Below the pieces are notes generated by a model. That model was not told the origin of the DNA. It was given only the letters and a program-made list of their open reading frames with translations, and made no database searches. The translations under genes and the position numbers were made by a program. Positions 1 to 11,301 of a DNA stretch of 64,000 nucleotides are shown one piece after another. The stretch covers positions 124,001 to 188,000 of the forward strand of contig NZ_JAATOM010000011.1 in NCBI RefSeq assembly GCF_019207085.1, given 5' to 3'. Numbering within the stretch: the first letter of the stretch is position 1; every line of letters starts with the position of its first letter. The DNA comes from Variovorax sp. dw_308. Its GTDB lineage: Bacteria > Pseudomonadota > Gammaproteobacteria > Burkholderiales > Burkholderiaceae_C.

Positions 1-501
1 GTACCGGGCGCACAGATCGGCAATGGCCGCGTTGCTCGAGCTTTCGATCGCCGCCGCCAGCCCATCGCACGGCACCAGGCTGAAGTTCGCCTGGTCCGCC
101 AGGCTGGCGTGGAGCTTCTTGAACTTGAGGCTGTCGAGGGTGCCGCGGGTGGCGAGCACGGCGATGTTCCGGGTGCCGCTCAGCGACACCGCGGGCTTGA
201 GCGCGGGCTCCAGGCCCACGACGGGCAGGTCGGGGTACGTCTCTCGCACGAGATGAATGGCCGCGGCGGTCGCGGTGTTGCATGCCACCACCAGCGCCTT
301 GATGCGATGCCGCTCGACCAGGTCGACCGCGATCGCGAGCGTGCGCTGCGTGACGAAGTCCTCGCCGCGCTCGCCGTAGGGTGCATTCGCGGTGTCGGCA
401 AAGTACACGAAGCGCTCGTGCGGCAATTCGGCGCGCAGCGCATTGAGGACGCTCAATCCGCCCACGCCGCTGTCGAACACGCCGACGGGCGATGCGCTCA
501 A
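1..501 (-). CDS. murI: Glutamate racemase (3' end cut by window edge)
   Basis: Interconverts L- and D-glutamate to supply D-Glu for peptidoglycan in the cytoplasm. The first 167 codons are visible. The N-terminus reads SPVGVFDSGVGGLSVL, the family's opening motif. VVACNTATAAA follows about residue 75 and carries the first catalytic Cys. The second catalytic Cys would lie beyond position 1. The proposed start is TTG at 501, which overlaps the fumA stop codon (TTGA), so translation is probably coupled to fumA. No in-frame ATG lies nearby. A GTG ten residues from the window's motif start is possible but would cut into the motif. Confidence 0.88.
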   Translation of the reverse strand, partial: MSASPVGVFDSGVGGLSVLNALRAELPHERFVYFADTANAPYGERGEDFVTQRTLAIAVDLVERHRIKALVVACNTATAAAIHLVRETYPDLPVVGLEPALKPAVSLSGTRNIAVLATRGTLDSLKFKKLHASLADQANFSLVPCDGLAAAIESSSNAAIADLCARY

Positions 502-2051
502 GCGGGTTCCAGCGTGATGGTCTTGAATTCGCCCGAGGCGATGCGCTTCTGCCATTCGGCGGGGCCGGTAATGTGGGCGCTGGTGCCGCCGGAATCGACT
601 GCCACCGTCACGGGCATGTCGACCACGTCGAACTCGTAGATGGCTTCCATGCCCAGGTCCTCGAAGCCGATGATCTTCGCGGTCTTGATGGCCTTGCTGA
701 CCAGGTAGGCCGCGCCGCCCACGGCCATGAGGTAGGCGCTCTTGTGCTTCTTGATCGCCTCGATCGCCACCGGGCCGCGCTCGGCCTTGCCGATCATCGC
801 GATGAGGCCGGTTTCGGCCAGCATCATCTCGGTGAAGCCGTCCATGCGCGTGGCGGTGGTCGGGCCGGCCGGACCGACCGCCTCGCCCTTGACCGGGTCG
901 ACCGGGCCGACGTAGTAGATGACGCGGTTGGTGAAGTCGACCGGCAGTTTCTCGCCCTTGGCCAGCATGCCCTGGATGCGCTTGTGTGCGGCGTCGCGGC
1001 CGGTGAGCATCTTGCCGTTGAGCAGCAGCGTGTCGCCGGGTTTCCAGCTCGCGACTTCTTCGGGTGTGAGCGTGTCGAGGTTGACCTTCTTGCTCTTGTT
1101 GTAGTCGGGCGCCCAGTTGACGTCGGGCCACAGGTCGAGCGAGGGCGGCGTGAGGTAGACGGCGCCGCTGCCGTCCAGCACGAAGTGCGCATGGCGCGTG
1201 GCCGCGCAGTTGGGGATCATCGCCACGGGCTTGCTGGCCGCGTGCGTGGGGTACATCTTGATCTTGATGTCGAGCACGGTCGACAGGCCGCCCAGGCCCT
1301 GCGCACCGATGCCCAGCGCATTGACCTTCTCGTACAGCTCGATGCGCAGGGCCTCGACCTTCGTCAGCTCGGCGCCCGATGCCTTCTTGGCCTGCAGCTC
1401 GTGCATGTCCAGGTCGTCCATCAGGCTTTCCTTGGCCATCAGCGCGGCCTTCTCTGCCGTGCCGCCAATGCCGATGCCCAGCATGCCGGGCGGGCACCAG
1501 CCGGCGCCCATGGTCGGCACGGTCTTGAGCACCCAGTCGACCACGCTGTCGCCGGGGTTCAGCATGACCAGCTTGCTCTTGTTCTCGCTGCCGCCGCCCT
1601 TGGCCGCGACGGTGACTTCGACGGTGTTGCCGGGGACGATCTCCGTGAAGATGACAGCCGGCGTGTTGTCCTTGGTGTTCTTGCGGTCGAACTGCGGATC
1701 GGCCACGACCGAGGCACGCAGCGTGTTGTCCGGGTGGTTGTAGCCACGGCGCACGCCTTCGTTGATGGCGTCGTCGAGCGAGCCGGTGAAGCCGCCCCAG
1801 CGCACGTCCATGCCCACCTTGAGGAACACGTTGACGATGCCGGTGTCCTGGCAGATCGGGCGCTGGCCGGTCGCGCTCATCTTGCTGTTGGTGAGGATCT
1901 GCGCGATGGCGTCCTTGGCGGCGGCGCTCTGCTCGCGCTCGTAGGCCTTGGCCAGGTGCGCGATGTAGTCGGTCGGGTGGTAGTAGCTGATGTACTGCAA
2001 TGCCGCAGCGACGGATTCGATCAGATCGGCTTGCTGGATTGTCGTGGTCAT
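498..2051 (-). CDS. fumA: Class I fumarate hydratase (iron-sulfur, FumA/FumB type)
   Basis: Catalyses fumarate to malate in the TCA cycle using an oxygen-sensitive [4Fe-4S] cluster. The protein has 517 residues, normal for the single-chain class I enzyme. Cys67 (RPICQDTG), Cys186 (AGWCPPGM) and Cys282 (IPNCAATRHAHF) are the conserved cluster-region cysteines, and GIGIGGTAEKA lies between them. The C-terminal beta half contains MAVGGAAYL and AVDSGGTSAH. The ATG at 2051 starts the gene. It is divergent from fumC, with 60 bp between the two starts, and its stop overlaps the murI start. Class I and class II fumarases back to back suggests oxygen- or iron-dependent switching, which is inference. 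Confidence 0.95.
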   Translation of the reverse strand: MTTTIQQADLIESVAAALQYISYYHPTDYIAHLAKAYEREQSAAAKDAIAQILTNSKMSATGQRPICQDTGIVNVFLKVGMDVRWGGFTGSLDDAINEGVRRGYNHPDNTLRASVVADPQFDRKNTKDNTPAVIFTEIVPGNTVEVTVAAKGGGSENKSKLVMLNPGDSVVDWVLKTVPTMGAGWCPPGMLGIGIGGTAEKAALMAKESLMDDLDMHELQAKKASGAELTKVEALRIELYEKVNALGIGAQGLGGLSTVLDIKIKMYPTHAASKPVAMIPNCAATRHAHFVLDGSGAVYLTPPSLDLWPDVNWAPDYNKSKKVNLDTLTPEEVASWKPGDTLLLNGKMLTGRDAAHKRIQGMLAKGEKLPVDFTNRVIYYVGPVDPVKGEAVGPAGPTTATRMDGFTEMMLAETGLIAMIGKAERGPVAIEAIKKHKSAYLMAVGGAAYLVSKAIKTAKIIGFEDLGMEAIYEFDVVDMPVTVAVDSGGTSAHITGPAEWQKRIASGEFKTITLEPA

Positions 2052-2111
2052 GGTGGGGCTTTATAGGGTTATGCGGCTGGCGCGATACTGGCCAGCCCTC
2101 CATTTTCGCAG

Positions 2112-3509
2112 ATGAGCACCATGACCGCGACCCGTATCGAACGAGACACTTTTGGACCGATCGAGGTGCCTGCCCACAAGCTCTGGGGCGCGCAGACTCA
2201 GCGTTCCCTGCAAAACTTCGACATCTCGGGCGAGCAGCAGCCGCGCGAGATCATCAAGGCGCTTGCGCAGGTGAAGCGGGCCTCGGCGGTGGTCAACCAT
2301 GCGCTCGGCCTGCAGGAAGAGAAGAAGACTGGCGCCATCGTTGCCGCAGCCGACGAGGTCATCGCCGGAAAGCATACGGATGAGTTTCCTTTGGTCGTCT
2401 GGCAAACCGGCTCTGGCACACAGACCAACATGAACGTCAATGAGGTGCTGGCCAACCGCGCGAGCGAACTGCTGGGCGGCGAGCGTGGCGAGGCGCGGAT
2501 GGTGCATCCGAACGACGACGTGAACCGCAGCCAGTCGAGCAACGACGTCTTCCCGACCGCGATGCACGTGGCGGCCGTGGAGGCGCTCGTCCACAAGCTG
2601 CTGCCGGCCATCGCGAAGTTGCGCGGCACGCTGGCGCAGAAGTCGGCCGACTTCATGGACATCGTCAAGATCGGCCGCACCCACCTGCAGGATGCGACGC
2701 CGCTCACGCTGGGCCAGGAGTTCTCCGGTTACGCGGCGCAACTGGCGCACGGCGAGGCGCACGTCCGTGCCGCCTTGCCGCACTTGTGCGAACTGGCGCT
2801 GGGCGGCACGGCTGTCGGCACGGGGCTCAATGCGCCCAAGGGCTATGCGGAGCAGGTGGCGGTCGAGCTGGCCAGGCTCACCGGACTGCCGTTCATCACC
2901 GCGCCGAACAAGTTCGAAGCGATGGCCAGCGTCGACGCGCTGGTGCATGCCCACGGCGCGCTCAAGACCCTTGCCGCCAGCATGACCAAGATCGCCAACG
3001 ACGTGCGCTGGCTGGCCAGCGGACCGCGCAGCGGCATCGGCGAACTGAGCATTCCAGAGAACGAACCCGGCTCGTCGATCATGCCGGGCAAGGTCAACCC
3101 GACGCAGAGCGAGGCGGTCACGATGCTGGCGGCACAGGTATTCGGCAATGACGTCGCCATCAACATCGGTGGCGCCTCGGGCAACTTCGAACTCAACGTG
3201 TTCCGCCCGATGGTGGCCCACAACTTCCTGCAGAGCGTGCGTCTGCTGGCCGACGGCATGGTGAGCTTCAACGACCACTGCGCGGTCGGCATCGAGCCGA
3301 ACCGCGAACGCATCACGGAACTCGTGCAACGGTCGCTGATGCTGGTGACCGCGCTCAACACGCACATCGGCTATGACAAGTCGGCCTACATCGCCAAGAA
3401 GGCGCACAAGGAAGGGACCAGCCTGCGCGAGGCGGCCGTGGCCTCGGGTCACCTGACCGGCGAGCAGTTCGACCAGTGGGTGATCCCGGAGAACATGACC
3501 GGTCGCTGA
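2112..3509 (+). CDS. fumC: Class II fumarate hydratase
   Basis: Iron-independent fumarase of the TCA cycle, in the aspartase/fumarase superfamily and active as a homotetramer. It has 465 residues, the family's usual length. The family signature [11 protein letters not shown] is at about residue 318, with [11 protein letters not shown] near 140 and [10 protein letters not shown] near 187. The start could be ATG 2112 ([10 protein letters not shown]) or ATG 2121. Neither has a strong Shine-Dalgarno sequence, so the first is kept. The gene is divergent from the class I fumarase, and its stop is 4 bp from the stop of the convergent UPF0114 gene. Confidence 0.96.
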   Translation: MSTMTATRIERDTFGPIEVPAHKLWGAQTQRSLQNFDISGEQQPREIIKALAQVKRASAVVNHALGLQEEKKTGAIVAAADEVIAGKHTDEFPLVVWQTGSGTQTNMNVNEVLANRASELLGGERGEARMVHPNDDVNRSQSSNDVFPTAMHVAAVEALVHKLLPAIAKLRGTLAQKSADFMDIVKIGRTHLQDATPLTLGQEFSGYAAQLAHGEAHVRAALPHLCELALGGTAVGTGLNAPKGYAEQVAVELARLTGLPFITAPNKFEAMASVDALVHAHGALKTLAASMTKIANDVRWLASGPRSGIGELSIPENEPGSSIMPGKVNPTQSEAVTMLAAQVFGNDVAINIGGASGNFELNVFRPMVAHNFLQSVRLLADGMVSFNDHCAVGIEPNRERITELVQRSLMLVTALNTHIGYDKSAYIAKKAHKEGTSLREAAVASGHLTGEQFDQWVIPENMTGR

Positions 3510-3513
3510 AACC

Positions 3514-4131
3514 TCAGTGCCGGTTTTCCGCGATCGCCGACATGATCTTGTCGGTGTAGGCGATCGCCATCGCGGACAGCAGGAAGGTGATGTGGATGGC
3601 GGTCTGCGCGATCAGCACCTTGTCGGTGTAGTTCTCGGCGTTGATGAAGGTCTTGAGCAGGTGGATCGAGCTGATGCCAATGATCGACATCGCCAGCTTC
3701 ACCTTCAGTACTGACGCGTTCACGTGGCTGAGCCATTCGGGCTGGTCGGGATGGCCTTCGAGGTCCATGCGGCTGATGAAGGTCTCGTAGCCGCCCACGA
3801 TCACCATGATGAGCAGGTTCGAGATCATCACCACGTCGATCAGCGCGAGCACCACCAGCATGATCACCGTTTCGTTCAGCGTGGTGATCGGCGCGCTGGT
3901 CTTGTAGCCGATGCCGGTGATCAGCGCCTGCAGGGCCTGGTCGCTTCCAAGCGCGGCCTGCACCAGGTGCGTCAGTTCGACCAGGAAATGGATGACGTAC
4001 ATGCCCTGCGCAACGATAAGCCCGAGGTACAGGGGCAATTGCAGCCAGCGGCTCGCGAAGATGAGCTTGGGCAGGGGCCGCAGCGGGGATCCCGTTCGGG
4101 GGGCGACGGAAGACGGATCAGGAAGTGACAT
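3514..4131 (-). CDS. UPF0114 / YqhA-type inner-membrane protein
   Basis: A 205-residue integral membrane protein of the UPF0114 (TIGR00645) family, whose function is not established. There are hydrophobic segments near residues 30-50 ([20 protein letters not shown]), 90-125 ([20 protein letters not shown]), 140-160 and 175-195. The family-typical stretch [13 protein letters not shown] sits in the middle, followed by [22 protein letters not shown]. Length and layout fit the family. It is convergent with fumC and divergent from acs (154 bp between starts). I infer no function beyond membrane location. Confidence 0.85.
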   Translation of the reverse strand: MSLPDPSSVAPRTGSPLRPLPKLIFASRWLQLPLYLGLIVAQGMYVIHFLVELTHLVQAALGSDQALQALITGIGYKTSAPITTLNETVIMLVVLALIDVVMISNLLIMVIVGGYETFISRMDLEGHPDQPEWLSHVNASVLKVKLAMSIIGISSIHLLKTFINAENYTDKVLIAQTAIHITFLLSAMAIAYTDKIMSAIAENRH

Positions 4132-4285
4132 CGGATGCTGTGAGGGACGAAGGCGCGAATTCTAGGAGCGCCTGCTCCGCGAACGCGGGATGCCCTTACG
4201 CCGTAGGATGTGAACGTCAGTGGCCCGTAAGTGCCACCATCGACATTACGCCCGATCCACACCAAGGCCGAGGAGACATCCAGAC

Positions 4286-6289
<2,004 letters not shown>

Positions 6290-6368
6290 CGTTGAAGCGA
6301 TCGTCGGACGGCGTTCTGGCCGGCGTGAGTTACAAACGGACCTCTAGCAACAGACGGGGGACGAAATC

Positions 6369-6866
6369 ATGGGTGTCAGATCGGGTATTTTGATTTTGCT
6401 GGTGGTGCTCATCGCGGCACTGGCCACGTTGAACTGGGGCATCCTCATTCAACCGACCTTGATGTCGGTCGGCTTCATGCAGGTCACTGCGCCCTTCGGC
6501 GTGATCATGCTGGGGCTGACTTCGCTGCTCGGCGTGTTTTTCCTGGCCTACGTGTTCTACCTGCAGAGCTCAGTGATGCTGGAGACGCGTCGCCACACAA
6601 AGGAATTGCAATCGCAGCGCGAACTGGCCGACAAGGCCGAACTGTCGCGCTTCACCGAACTGCGCAGCTTCCTCGAAGCCCAGGAACTCACGCGGGTGAC
6701 GCAGGCCAATCAGCGGCAGGAGGTGCTGCTGGCCCGCGTGCAGCAACTGGAAGCGTCATTGCGCCAGCGCGTGGATGAGTCGGACAACACGACGGCCGCG
6801 CATGTCGGCCAACTTGAAGACCGCTTCCGCCCGGCCATTGGCGAGGTCGTTCCGCAGCGCGGCTGA
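6369..6866 (+). CDS. LapA-like membrane protein with cytoplasmic coiled coil
   Basis: A 165-residue protein. Two hydrophobic segments at about residues 6-28 and 38-64 are followed by a long charged helix (about 75-140) rich in Glu, Gln and Arg with heptad-like spacing. This is the layout of the LapA/DUF1049 family, of which E. coli LapA takes part in LPS assembly control. Residue similarity cannot be measured here, so the role stays open. ATG 6369 is preceded by a purine-rich stretch (gacgggggacgaaatc). The stop codon abuts the stop of the convergent cytochrome c gene with no spacer. Confidence 0.6.
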   Translation: MGVRSGILILLVVLIAALATLNWGILIQPTLMSVGFMQVTAPFGVIMLGLTSLLGVFFLAYVFYLQSSVMLETRRHTKELQSQRELADKAELSRFTELRSFLEAQELTRVTQANQRQEVLLARVQQLEASLRQRVDESDNTTAAHVGQLEDRFRPAIGEVVPQRG

Positions 6867-7172
6867 TTACTTGGTGGAGAGCACCCAGGCCGCCAGGCGG
6901 GCGGCTTCGCTCTCGCTGACCTGCGGATTGGCGGGCATTGCCAGGGTGCCCCACACACCGCTGCCGCCCTTGATGATCTTGGCCGCGAGCTTGTCTGCCG
7001 CGGTCTTGTCATCCTTGTACCTGGCGGCGACGTCCTTGAAGGCGGGGCCGAGGACCTTGCGCTCCACGGTGTGGCAGGCCATGCAATTCTTCGACGTGGC
7101 AAGCGCGAGGTCGGCCATGGCGGGGCCGGACGCAGCCATTGCGAGGGTCGTCAGCAGGAGGGTTCTTCTCAT
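6867..7172 (-). CDS. Small class I cytochrome c (c551-like), periplasmic
   Basis: A 101-residue monohaem electron carrier. Residues 1-20 form a cleavable signal peptide ending PAMA. The haem motif is C30-M-A-C33-H34. The likely sixth ligand is Met79 in TLAMPANPQV, as in cytochromes c551/c5. The C-terminal helix ARLAAWVLS fits the fold. The mature protein is about 81 residues, normal for c551. It probably shuttles electrons in respiration. Its neighbours (acs/LapA-like upstream, a Trp-rich protein divergently) do not name a specific partner. Confidence 0.9.
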   Translation of the reverse strand: MRRTLLLTTLAMAASGPAMADLALATSKNCMACHTVERKVLGPAFKDVAARYKDDKTAADKLAAKIIKGGSGVWGTLAMPANPQVSESEAARLAAWVLSTK

Positions 7173-7277
7173 GGGGAAATCGTATCCGTTGCGTTACAGT
7201 CGGTCCGATGAGATTGTAGGGAGCGCGGTGCGCGGCGAGGTGTGGCGCACCAATCAACTTTCCCGAGGGTTTGCGCC

Positions 7278-7541
7278 ATGTGGTTTCTTCTATTGGGTGT
7301 GCTCGGTGTCGCTCTCAAGTTTTTCGAGATGGGTCCGGTCGCCACGCTGAGCTGGTGGATCGTGCTGATTCCCTTTGCGCTGGCCGTGGTCTGGTGGGCC
7401 TGGGCCGATTGGTCGGGCTACACCAAGTCCCAGGTCATCAAGAAGGAAAACGAGCGCAAGTCGGAGCGCATCGATCGGCAGCGCAGCCGGCTCGGGATGC
7501 TGAACAGTCCGTCCAACCGCAAGCGCCGCGGCAAGGGCTGA
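7278..7541 (+). CDS. Small Trp-rich membrane protein (TIGR04438-like)
   Basis: An 87-residue protein starting MWFLLLGVLGVALKFFEMG. It has two hydrophobic segments (about 2-15 and 24-45), the second containing the Trp cluster VVWWAWADW, and then a very basic tail ending RKRRGKG. This matches the betaproteobacterial 'small Trp-rich protein' family, whose function is unknown. The ATG at 7278 is preceded by cgagggt. An in-frame upstream start at 7242 would add 12 polar residues and is less likely. It is divergent from the cytochrome c gene and convergent with ilvD (21 bp between ends). Confidence 0.75.
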   Translation: MWFLLLGVLGVALKFFEMGPVATLSWWIVLIPFALAVVWWAWADWSGYTKSQVIKKENERKSERIDRQRSRLGMLNSPSNRKRRGKG

Positions 7542-7562
7542 GCCCCCGCCGGGTCTTCAGCT

Positions 7563-9251
7563 TCAGTACTTGTCGAGCACCGCGCCCGAGCTGGCGCTGG
7601 AGGCATTGAACGCGAACTTGGCCTGCACGCCGCGCGTGTAGCGCGGTGCCGGTGGCTTCCAGCCTTCCTTGCGCTTCGCGATTTCCGCTTCCGGCACGTT
7701 GAGTTCGAGCACCAGCTTGTGGGCGTCGATGGTGATCGAGTCGCCTTCGTTGACGAACGCGATGGTGCCGCCGGCATAGGCTTCGGGTGCCACGTGGCCG
7801 ACCACCATGCCCCAGGTGCCGCCGGAGAATCGGCCGTCGGTGATGAGGCCGACGGATTCACCCAGCCCAGCGCCGATCAGCGCGCCCGTCGGCGCCAGCA
7901 TTTCCGGCATGCCCGGGCCGCCCTTGGGGCCAAGATAACGCAGCACCATCACGTCCCCGGCCTTGATCTTGCCGGCGAGGATCGCGGCAAGCGCCGATTG
8001 CTCGTCGTCGAACACGCGCGCCGGGCCGGTGATGACCGGGTTCTTCAGGCCGGTGATCTTTGCGACCGCGCCTTCGGGCGAGAGGTTGCCCTTGAGGATC
8101 GCGAGATGGCCTTCGGCGTACATCGGCTTGTCGATCGGGCGGATCACGTCCTGGTCGGCGCGCGGCGTGTCGGGCACGTCCTTGAGCACTTCCTCGATGG
8201 TCTGGCCGGTGATGGTGACGCAGTCGCCGTGCAGGAGGCCGGCCTTCAGAAGAATCTTCATGACCTGCGGAATGCCGCCGGCCTGGTGCAGGTCGACCGC
8301 GAGGTACTTGCCCGAGGGCTTGAGGTCGCACAGCACCGGCACCTTCTTGCGCATGCGCTCGAAGTCGTCGATGGTCCAGTCGACCTGGGCGGCGTGCGCG
8401 ATGGCCAGGAAGTGCAGCACCGCGTTGGTCGAGCCGCCCGTGGCCATGATTACGGCGACGGCGTTCTCGATGGCCTTCTTCGTCACGATGTCGCGCGGCT
8501 TCAGGTCCTTCTTGATCGCCTCGATCAGCACCTTGGCCGACTCCTTGGCCGAGTTCTGCTTCTCGTCGTGCGGGTTCGCCATGGTGGACGAGTAGGGCAG
8601 CGACAGGCCCAGCGCCTCGAACGAACTCGACATGGTGTTGGCCGTGTACATGCCGCCGCAGGAGCCGGTGCCGGGAATGGCGCGCTTCTCGATCTGCAGC
8701 AGGTCCTCGTCGCTCATGTTGCCGGCGGCGTTCTGGCCCACGGCCTCGAACACGCTGACGATGTTCAGGTCCTGGCCCTTGTAGCGGCCCGGCAGGATGG
8801 TGCCGCCGTAGACGTAGATGGCCGGCACGTTGGCGCGCAGCATGCCCATCATGCCGCCCGGCATGTTCTTGTCGCAGCCGCCGACGACAAGCACGCCGTC
8901 CATCCACTGGCCGCCGACGCAGGTCTCGATGCAGTCCGAGATGACTTCGCGGCTGACCAGCGAGTACTTCATGCCTTCGGTGCCCATGGCCATGCCGTCC
9001 GAGATGGTCGGCGTACCGAACACTTGCGCGTTGCCGCCGGCTTCCTCGATGCCTTCGATGGCGGCATCGGTGAGCTTTTGCAGGCCGGAGTTGCAGGGCG
9101 TGATGGTGCTGTGGCCATTGGCCACGCCGACCATCGGCTTCTTGAAGTCGCTCTCTTCGTAGCCCATCGCGTAGAACATCGAGCGGTTGGGCGCGCGCGA
9201 CTTGCCGTCGACGATGTTGATGCTGCGGCGGTTGATCGGGGTGTCAGCCAT
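7563..9251 (-). CDS. ilvD: Dihydroxy-acid dehydratase
   Basis: Dehydrates 2,3-dihydroxy-isovalerate and -methylvalerate in valine, isoleucine and leucine synthesis, using an Fe-S cluster. It has 562 residues. Visible signatures are [12 protein letters not shown] with the preceding cluster region, and [14 protein letters not shown], both with family cysteines, plus [22 protein letters not shown] near the C-terminus. The ATG at 9251 has a gagagg sequence upstream and starts [11 protein letters not shown] longer in-frame start at 9320 has no ribosome site. It is divergent from a LysR regulator, with 103 bp between starts, so that protein may control it (inference). Confidence 0.96.
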   Translation of the reverse strand: MADTPINRRSINIVDGKSRAPNRSMFYAMGYEESDFKKPMVGVANGHSTITPCNSGLQKLTDAAIEGIEEAGGNAQVFGTPTISDGMAMGTEGMKYSLVSREVISDCIETCVGGQWMDGVLVVGGCDKNMPGGMMGMLRANVPAIYVYGGTILPGRYKGQDLNIVSVFEAVGQNAAGNMSDEDLLQIEKRAIPGTGSCGGMYTANTMSSSFEALGLSLPYSSTMANPHDEKQNSAKESAKVLIEAIKKDLKPRDIVTKKAIENAVAVIMATGGSTNAVLHFLAIAHAAQVDWTIDDFERMRKKVPVLCDLKPSGKYLAVDLHQAGGIPQVMKILLKAGLLHGDCVTITGQTIEEVLKDVPDTPRADQDVIRPIDKPMYAEGHLAILKGNLSPEGAVAKITGLKNPVITGPARVFDDEQSALAAILAGKIKAGDVMVLRYLGPKGGPGMPEMLAPTGALIGAGLGESVGLITDGRFSGGTWGMVVGHVAPEAYAGGTIAFVNEGDSITIDAHKLVLELNVPEAEIAKRKEGWKPPAPRYTRGVQAKFAFNASSASSGAVLDKY

Positions 9252-9354
9252 GTGGTGTGCCTCTCTCAGGGAATATCTCGTGGGGCGCCAAGTATCGGCC
9301 GCTTCTGTGATTGCCGCCAATCCATTTCAAAGCGACTATTGATATGCTGCATGA

Positions 9355-10296
9355 ATGACAGCATTGATCGATCTGCGCGTCTGGCGGCAGTTCCTGGCGG
9401 TGGCCGAGGAACTCCATTTCGGCCGCGCCGCCACGCGCCTGCACATGACGCAGCCGCCGGTGACGCAGGCCATCGCGCAATTGGAGAAAGCGATCGGTGC
9501 GCGACTGTTCGACCGTACGCGCCGCAGCGTCGCGTTGACGCCCGCTGGCGCTGCGCTGGTGCCGGAAGTGCGCGAATTGCTTGCGCGAGCCCAGGCGCTG
9601 CCGGCACGGGCGCGGGCGGCCGCGGCGGGCGAAGTGGGGCGGGTGCGGCTGGCCTTTGTCTCGACCATCGGCTTTGAGCGGCTGCCGGCGTGGGTGCGTG
9701 AATTTCGCGCGCTGTGTCCGGCGGTGGCGCTGGAACTCGTCGAGGCCACCGGGGACGTGCAACTGGAGGCGTTGGCGCGCGGCGAGATCGATGCGGGCCT
9801 GGTGCTGCATTCGCCAGGCGCCGCGCCTGCGGGGTTGGCTCGACTGGCGGTGGCATCGGAACAGCTGGTGCTGGCCGTGCCGTCGCAGCACGTGCTCGCG
9901 GGCGTCGCGCAGCTCGCGCTCGAAGCGGTGCTGGCCGAGCCGCTGGTCGCGTTCCCGCGCCGCATCCTGCCCTCGGTGCACGACGCGATCCTGGCGCTGT
10001 ACCACGGGGTCGGGCGCGTGCCCGAGGTGGCGCAGGAGGCGATCCAGATGCAGACCATCGTCAACCTGGTGTCGGGCGGCCTCGGCGTGGCCTGGGTGCC
10101 GGAGAGCGTCACGCAATTCCGGCGGGCGGGCGTGGTCTATCGCACGGCTGCCGAGTTTGCCGCGCCGCCCGGTCGTCGTCGCGCGGCGCTGGCGCTGCCC
10201 GGGTGCGAAACCAGCCTGGTCTGGCCGGCGGCCAGCGACAACCCGGCGCTCGCTCGCTTCATCGAATTTGTGCGGGAACGTGGCTTGGCACAATAG
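9355..10296 (+). CDS. LysR-family transcriptional regulator
   Basis: A 313-residue LysR-type regulator. The winged helix-turn-helix spans about residues 5-65 ([27 protein letters not shown]), followed by a linker helix and a two-lobed effector domain (about 95-300) with the [13 protein letters not shown] segment. The ATG at 9355 overlaps an out-of-frame ATG at 9351. The gene is divergent from ilvD. The sequence attgatatgctgcatgaat just over its start is an imperfect dyad of the kind LysR proteins bind. lgt follows after 4 bp. The effector is unknown; ilvD or its own gene are the natural targets to suspect. Confidence 0.9.
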   Translation: MTALIDLRVWRQFLAVAEELHFGRAATRLHMTQPPVTQAIAQLEKAIGARLFDRTRRSVALTPAGAALVPEVRELLARAQALPARARAAAAGEVGRVRLAFVSTIGFERLPAWVREFRALCPAVALELVEATGDVQLEALARGEIDAGLVLHSPGAAPAGLARLAVASEQLVLAVPSQHVLAGVAQLALEAVLAEPLVAFPRRILPSVHDAILALYHGVGRVPEVAQEAIQMQTIVNLVSGGLGVAWVPESVTQFRRAGVVYRTAAEFAAPPGRRRAALALPGCETSLVWPAASDNPALARFIEFVRERGLAQ

Positions 10297-10300
10297 CCGG

Positions 10301-11128
10301 ATGCTCATGTATCCCCACATCGACCCCGTTGCGCTGCAACTCGGGCCGATCGCCATTCATTGGTATGGCCTGACCTATCTGGCTGCCTTCGGTTTGTTCT
10401 GGTTCCTCGGCACGCGGCGCTTGCAGCACGAGCCGTTTCGCTCGCTAGGCGGCCCAGGCGGCTGGGAGCGCAAGGACGTGGAGGACATCCTGTTCCTCGG
10501 TGTCGCTGGCGTCATCATCGGCGGCCGGCTGGGCTATTGCCTGTTCTACAAGCCGGGCTACTACCTGTCGCATCCGTTGGAGATCTTCATGGTGTGGCAG
10601 GGCGGCATGAGTTTCCATGGCGGCTTCCTCGGCGTCATCGCCTCGATGGTCTGGTTCGCGCATTCGCGCAGACGGCCGTTCTGGCAGGTGATGGATTTCG
10701 TCGCGCCCTGCGTGCCGACCGGCCTTGCGGCGGGGCGGGTGGGCAACTTCATCAACGGGGAGCTTTGGGGGCGTTTCTCGAGCCCCGATCTCCCCTGGGG
10801 CATGGTGTTTCCGCAAAGCGGATCGATGCTGCCGCGCCATCCGTCGCAGGTCTACCAGTTCCTGCTGGAAGGCCTGCTGCTGTTCGTGCTGCTCTGGGTG
10901 TATGCGCGCAAGGAGCGCAAGCAGGGACAGGTGGCGGCGGTGTTCACCATCGGCTATGGCGTGTTCCGCTTCATCGCCGAATTCTTCCGCGAGCCGGACG
11001 ACTTCCTCGGCCTGCAGGCGCTCAACCTGAGCCAGGGACAGTGGCTCAGCCTGCCGATGATCGTGTTCGGCATCGGGTTGTGGATCTGGGCGGCGCGTCG
11101 GCCGGCGGTGAGGGTCGCAACCCGCTGA
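10301..11128 (+). CDS. lgt: Prolipoprotein diacylglyceryl transferase
   Basis: Transfers a diacylglyceryl group from phosphatidylglycerol to the lipobox cysteine of prolipoproteins at the inner membrane, the first step of lipoprotein maturation. It has 275 residues with about seven hydrophobic segments. The Lgt signature [14 protein letters not shown] is at about residues 144-157, and the FHGGFLGV segment contains the conserved His. The C-terminal [15 protein letters not shown] is a final membrane span. The start is ATG 10301 (MLMYPHIDP) or ATG 10307. It follows the LysR gene by 4 bp and may be cotranscribed with it. Confidence 0.95.
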   Translation: MLMYPHIDPVALQLGPIAIHWYGLTYLAAFGLFWFLGTRRLQHEPFRSLGGPGGWERKDVEDILFLGVAGVIIGGRLGYCLFYKPGYYLSHPLEIFMVWQGGMSFHGGFLGVIASMVWFAHSRRRPFWQVMDFVAPCVPTGLAAGRVGNFINGELWGRFSSPDLPWGMVFPQSGSMLPRHPSQVYQFLLEGLLLFVLLWVYARKERKQGQVAAVFTIGYGVFRFIAEFFREPDDFLGLQALNLSQGQWLSLPMIVFGIGLWIWAARRPAVRVATR

Positions 11129-11212
11129 GCCGGCGCCGTCGGCTCGCGTCGAAGCCCAAGTGCCGCGCGCGGTTCGAGTGGACATTCAATCCGTAAGGCT
11201 TAGGGCAGGTGG

Positions 11213-11241
11213 TTGTGAGTTGCGTGCGCGAGCTTTCACAA
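11213..11241 (+). promoter_or_regulatory. Inverted repeat TTGTGA-N17-TCACAA upstream of the malonate operon
   Basis: TTGTGA (11213-11218) and TCACAA (11236-11241) form an inverted repeat 60 bp before the decarboxylase start. The 17-base spacer means the same bases could act as a -35 element with a poor -10, or as a dimer operator for an unseen regulator. No regulator gene adjoins the operon, so the role is inferred. Confidence 0.3.
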
Positions 11242-11301
11242 TGAAGGCGTTTCTCGTTTCGGCGAGATGGCATGGCGTCAACCGCAATCAGAGAGGACAT
11301 C

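Noticed and set aside
7719-9677. 652-codon open frame antisense to ilvD and running into the LysR gene
   Set aside because: No domain is recognisable, it crosses two real divergent genes, and composition is typical of GC shadow frames.
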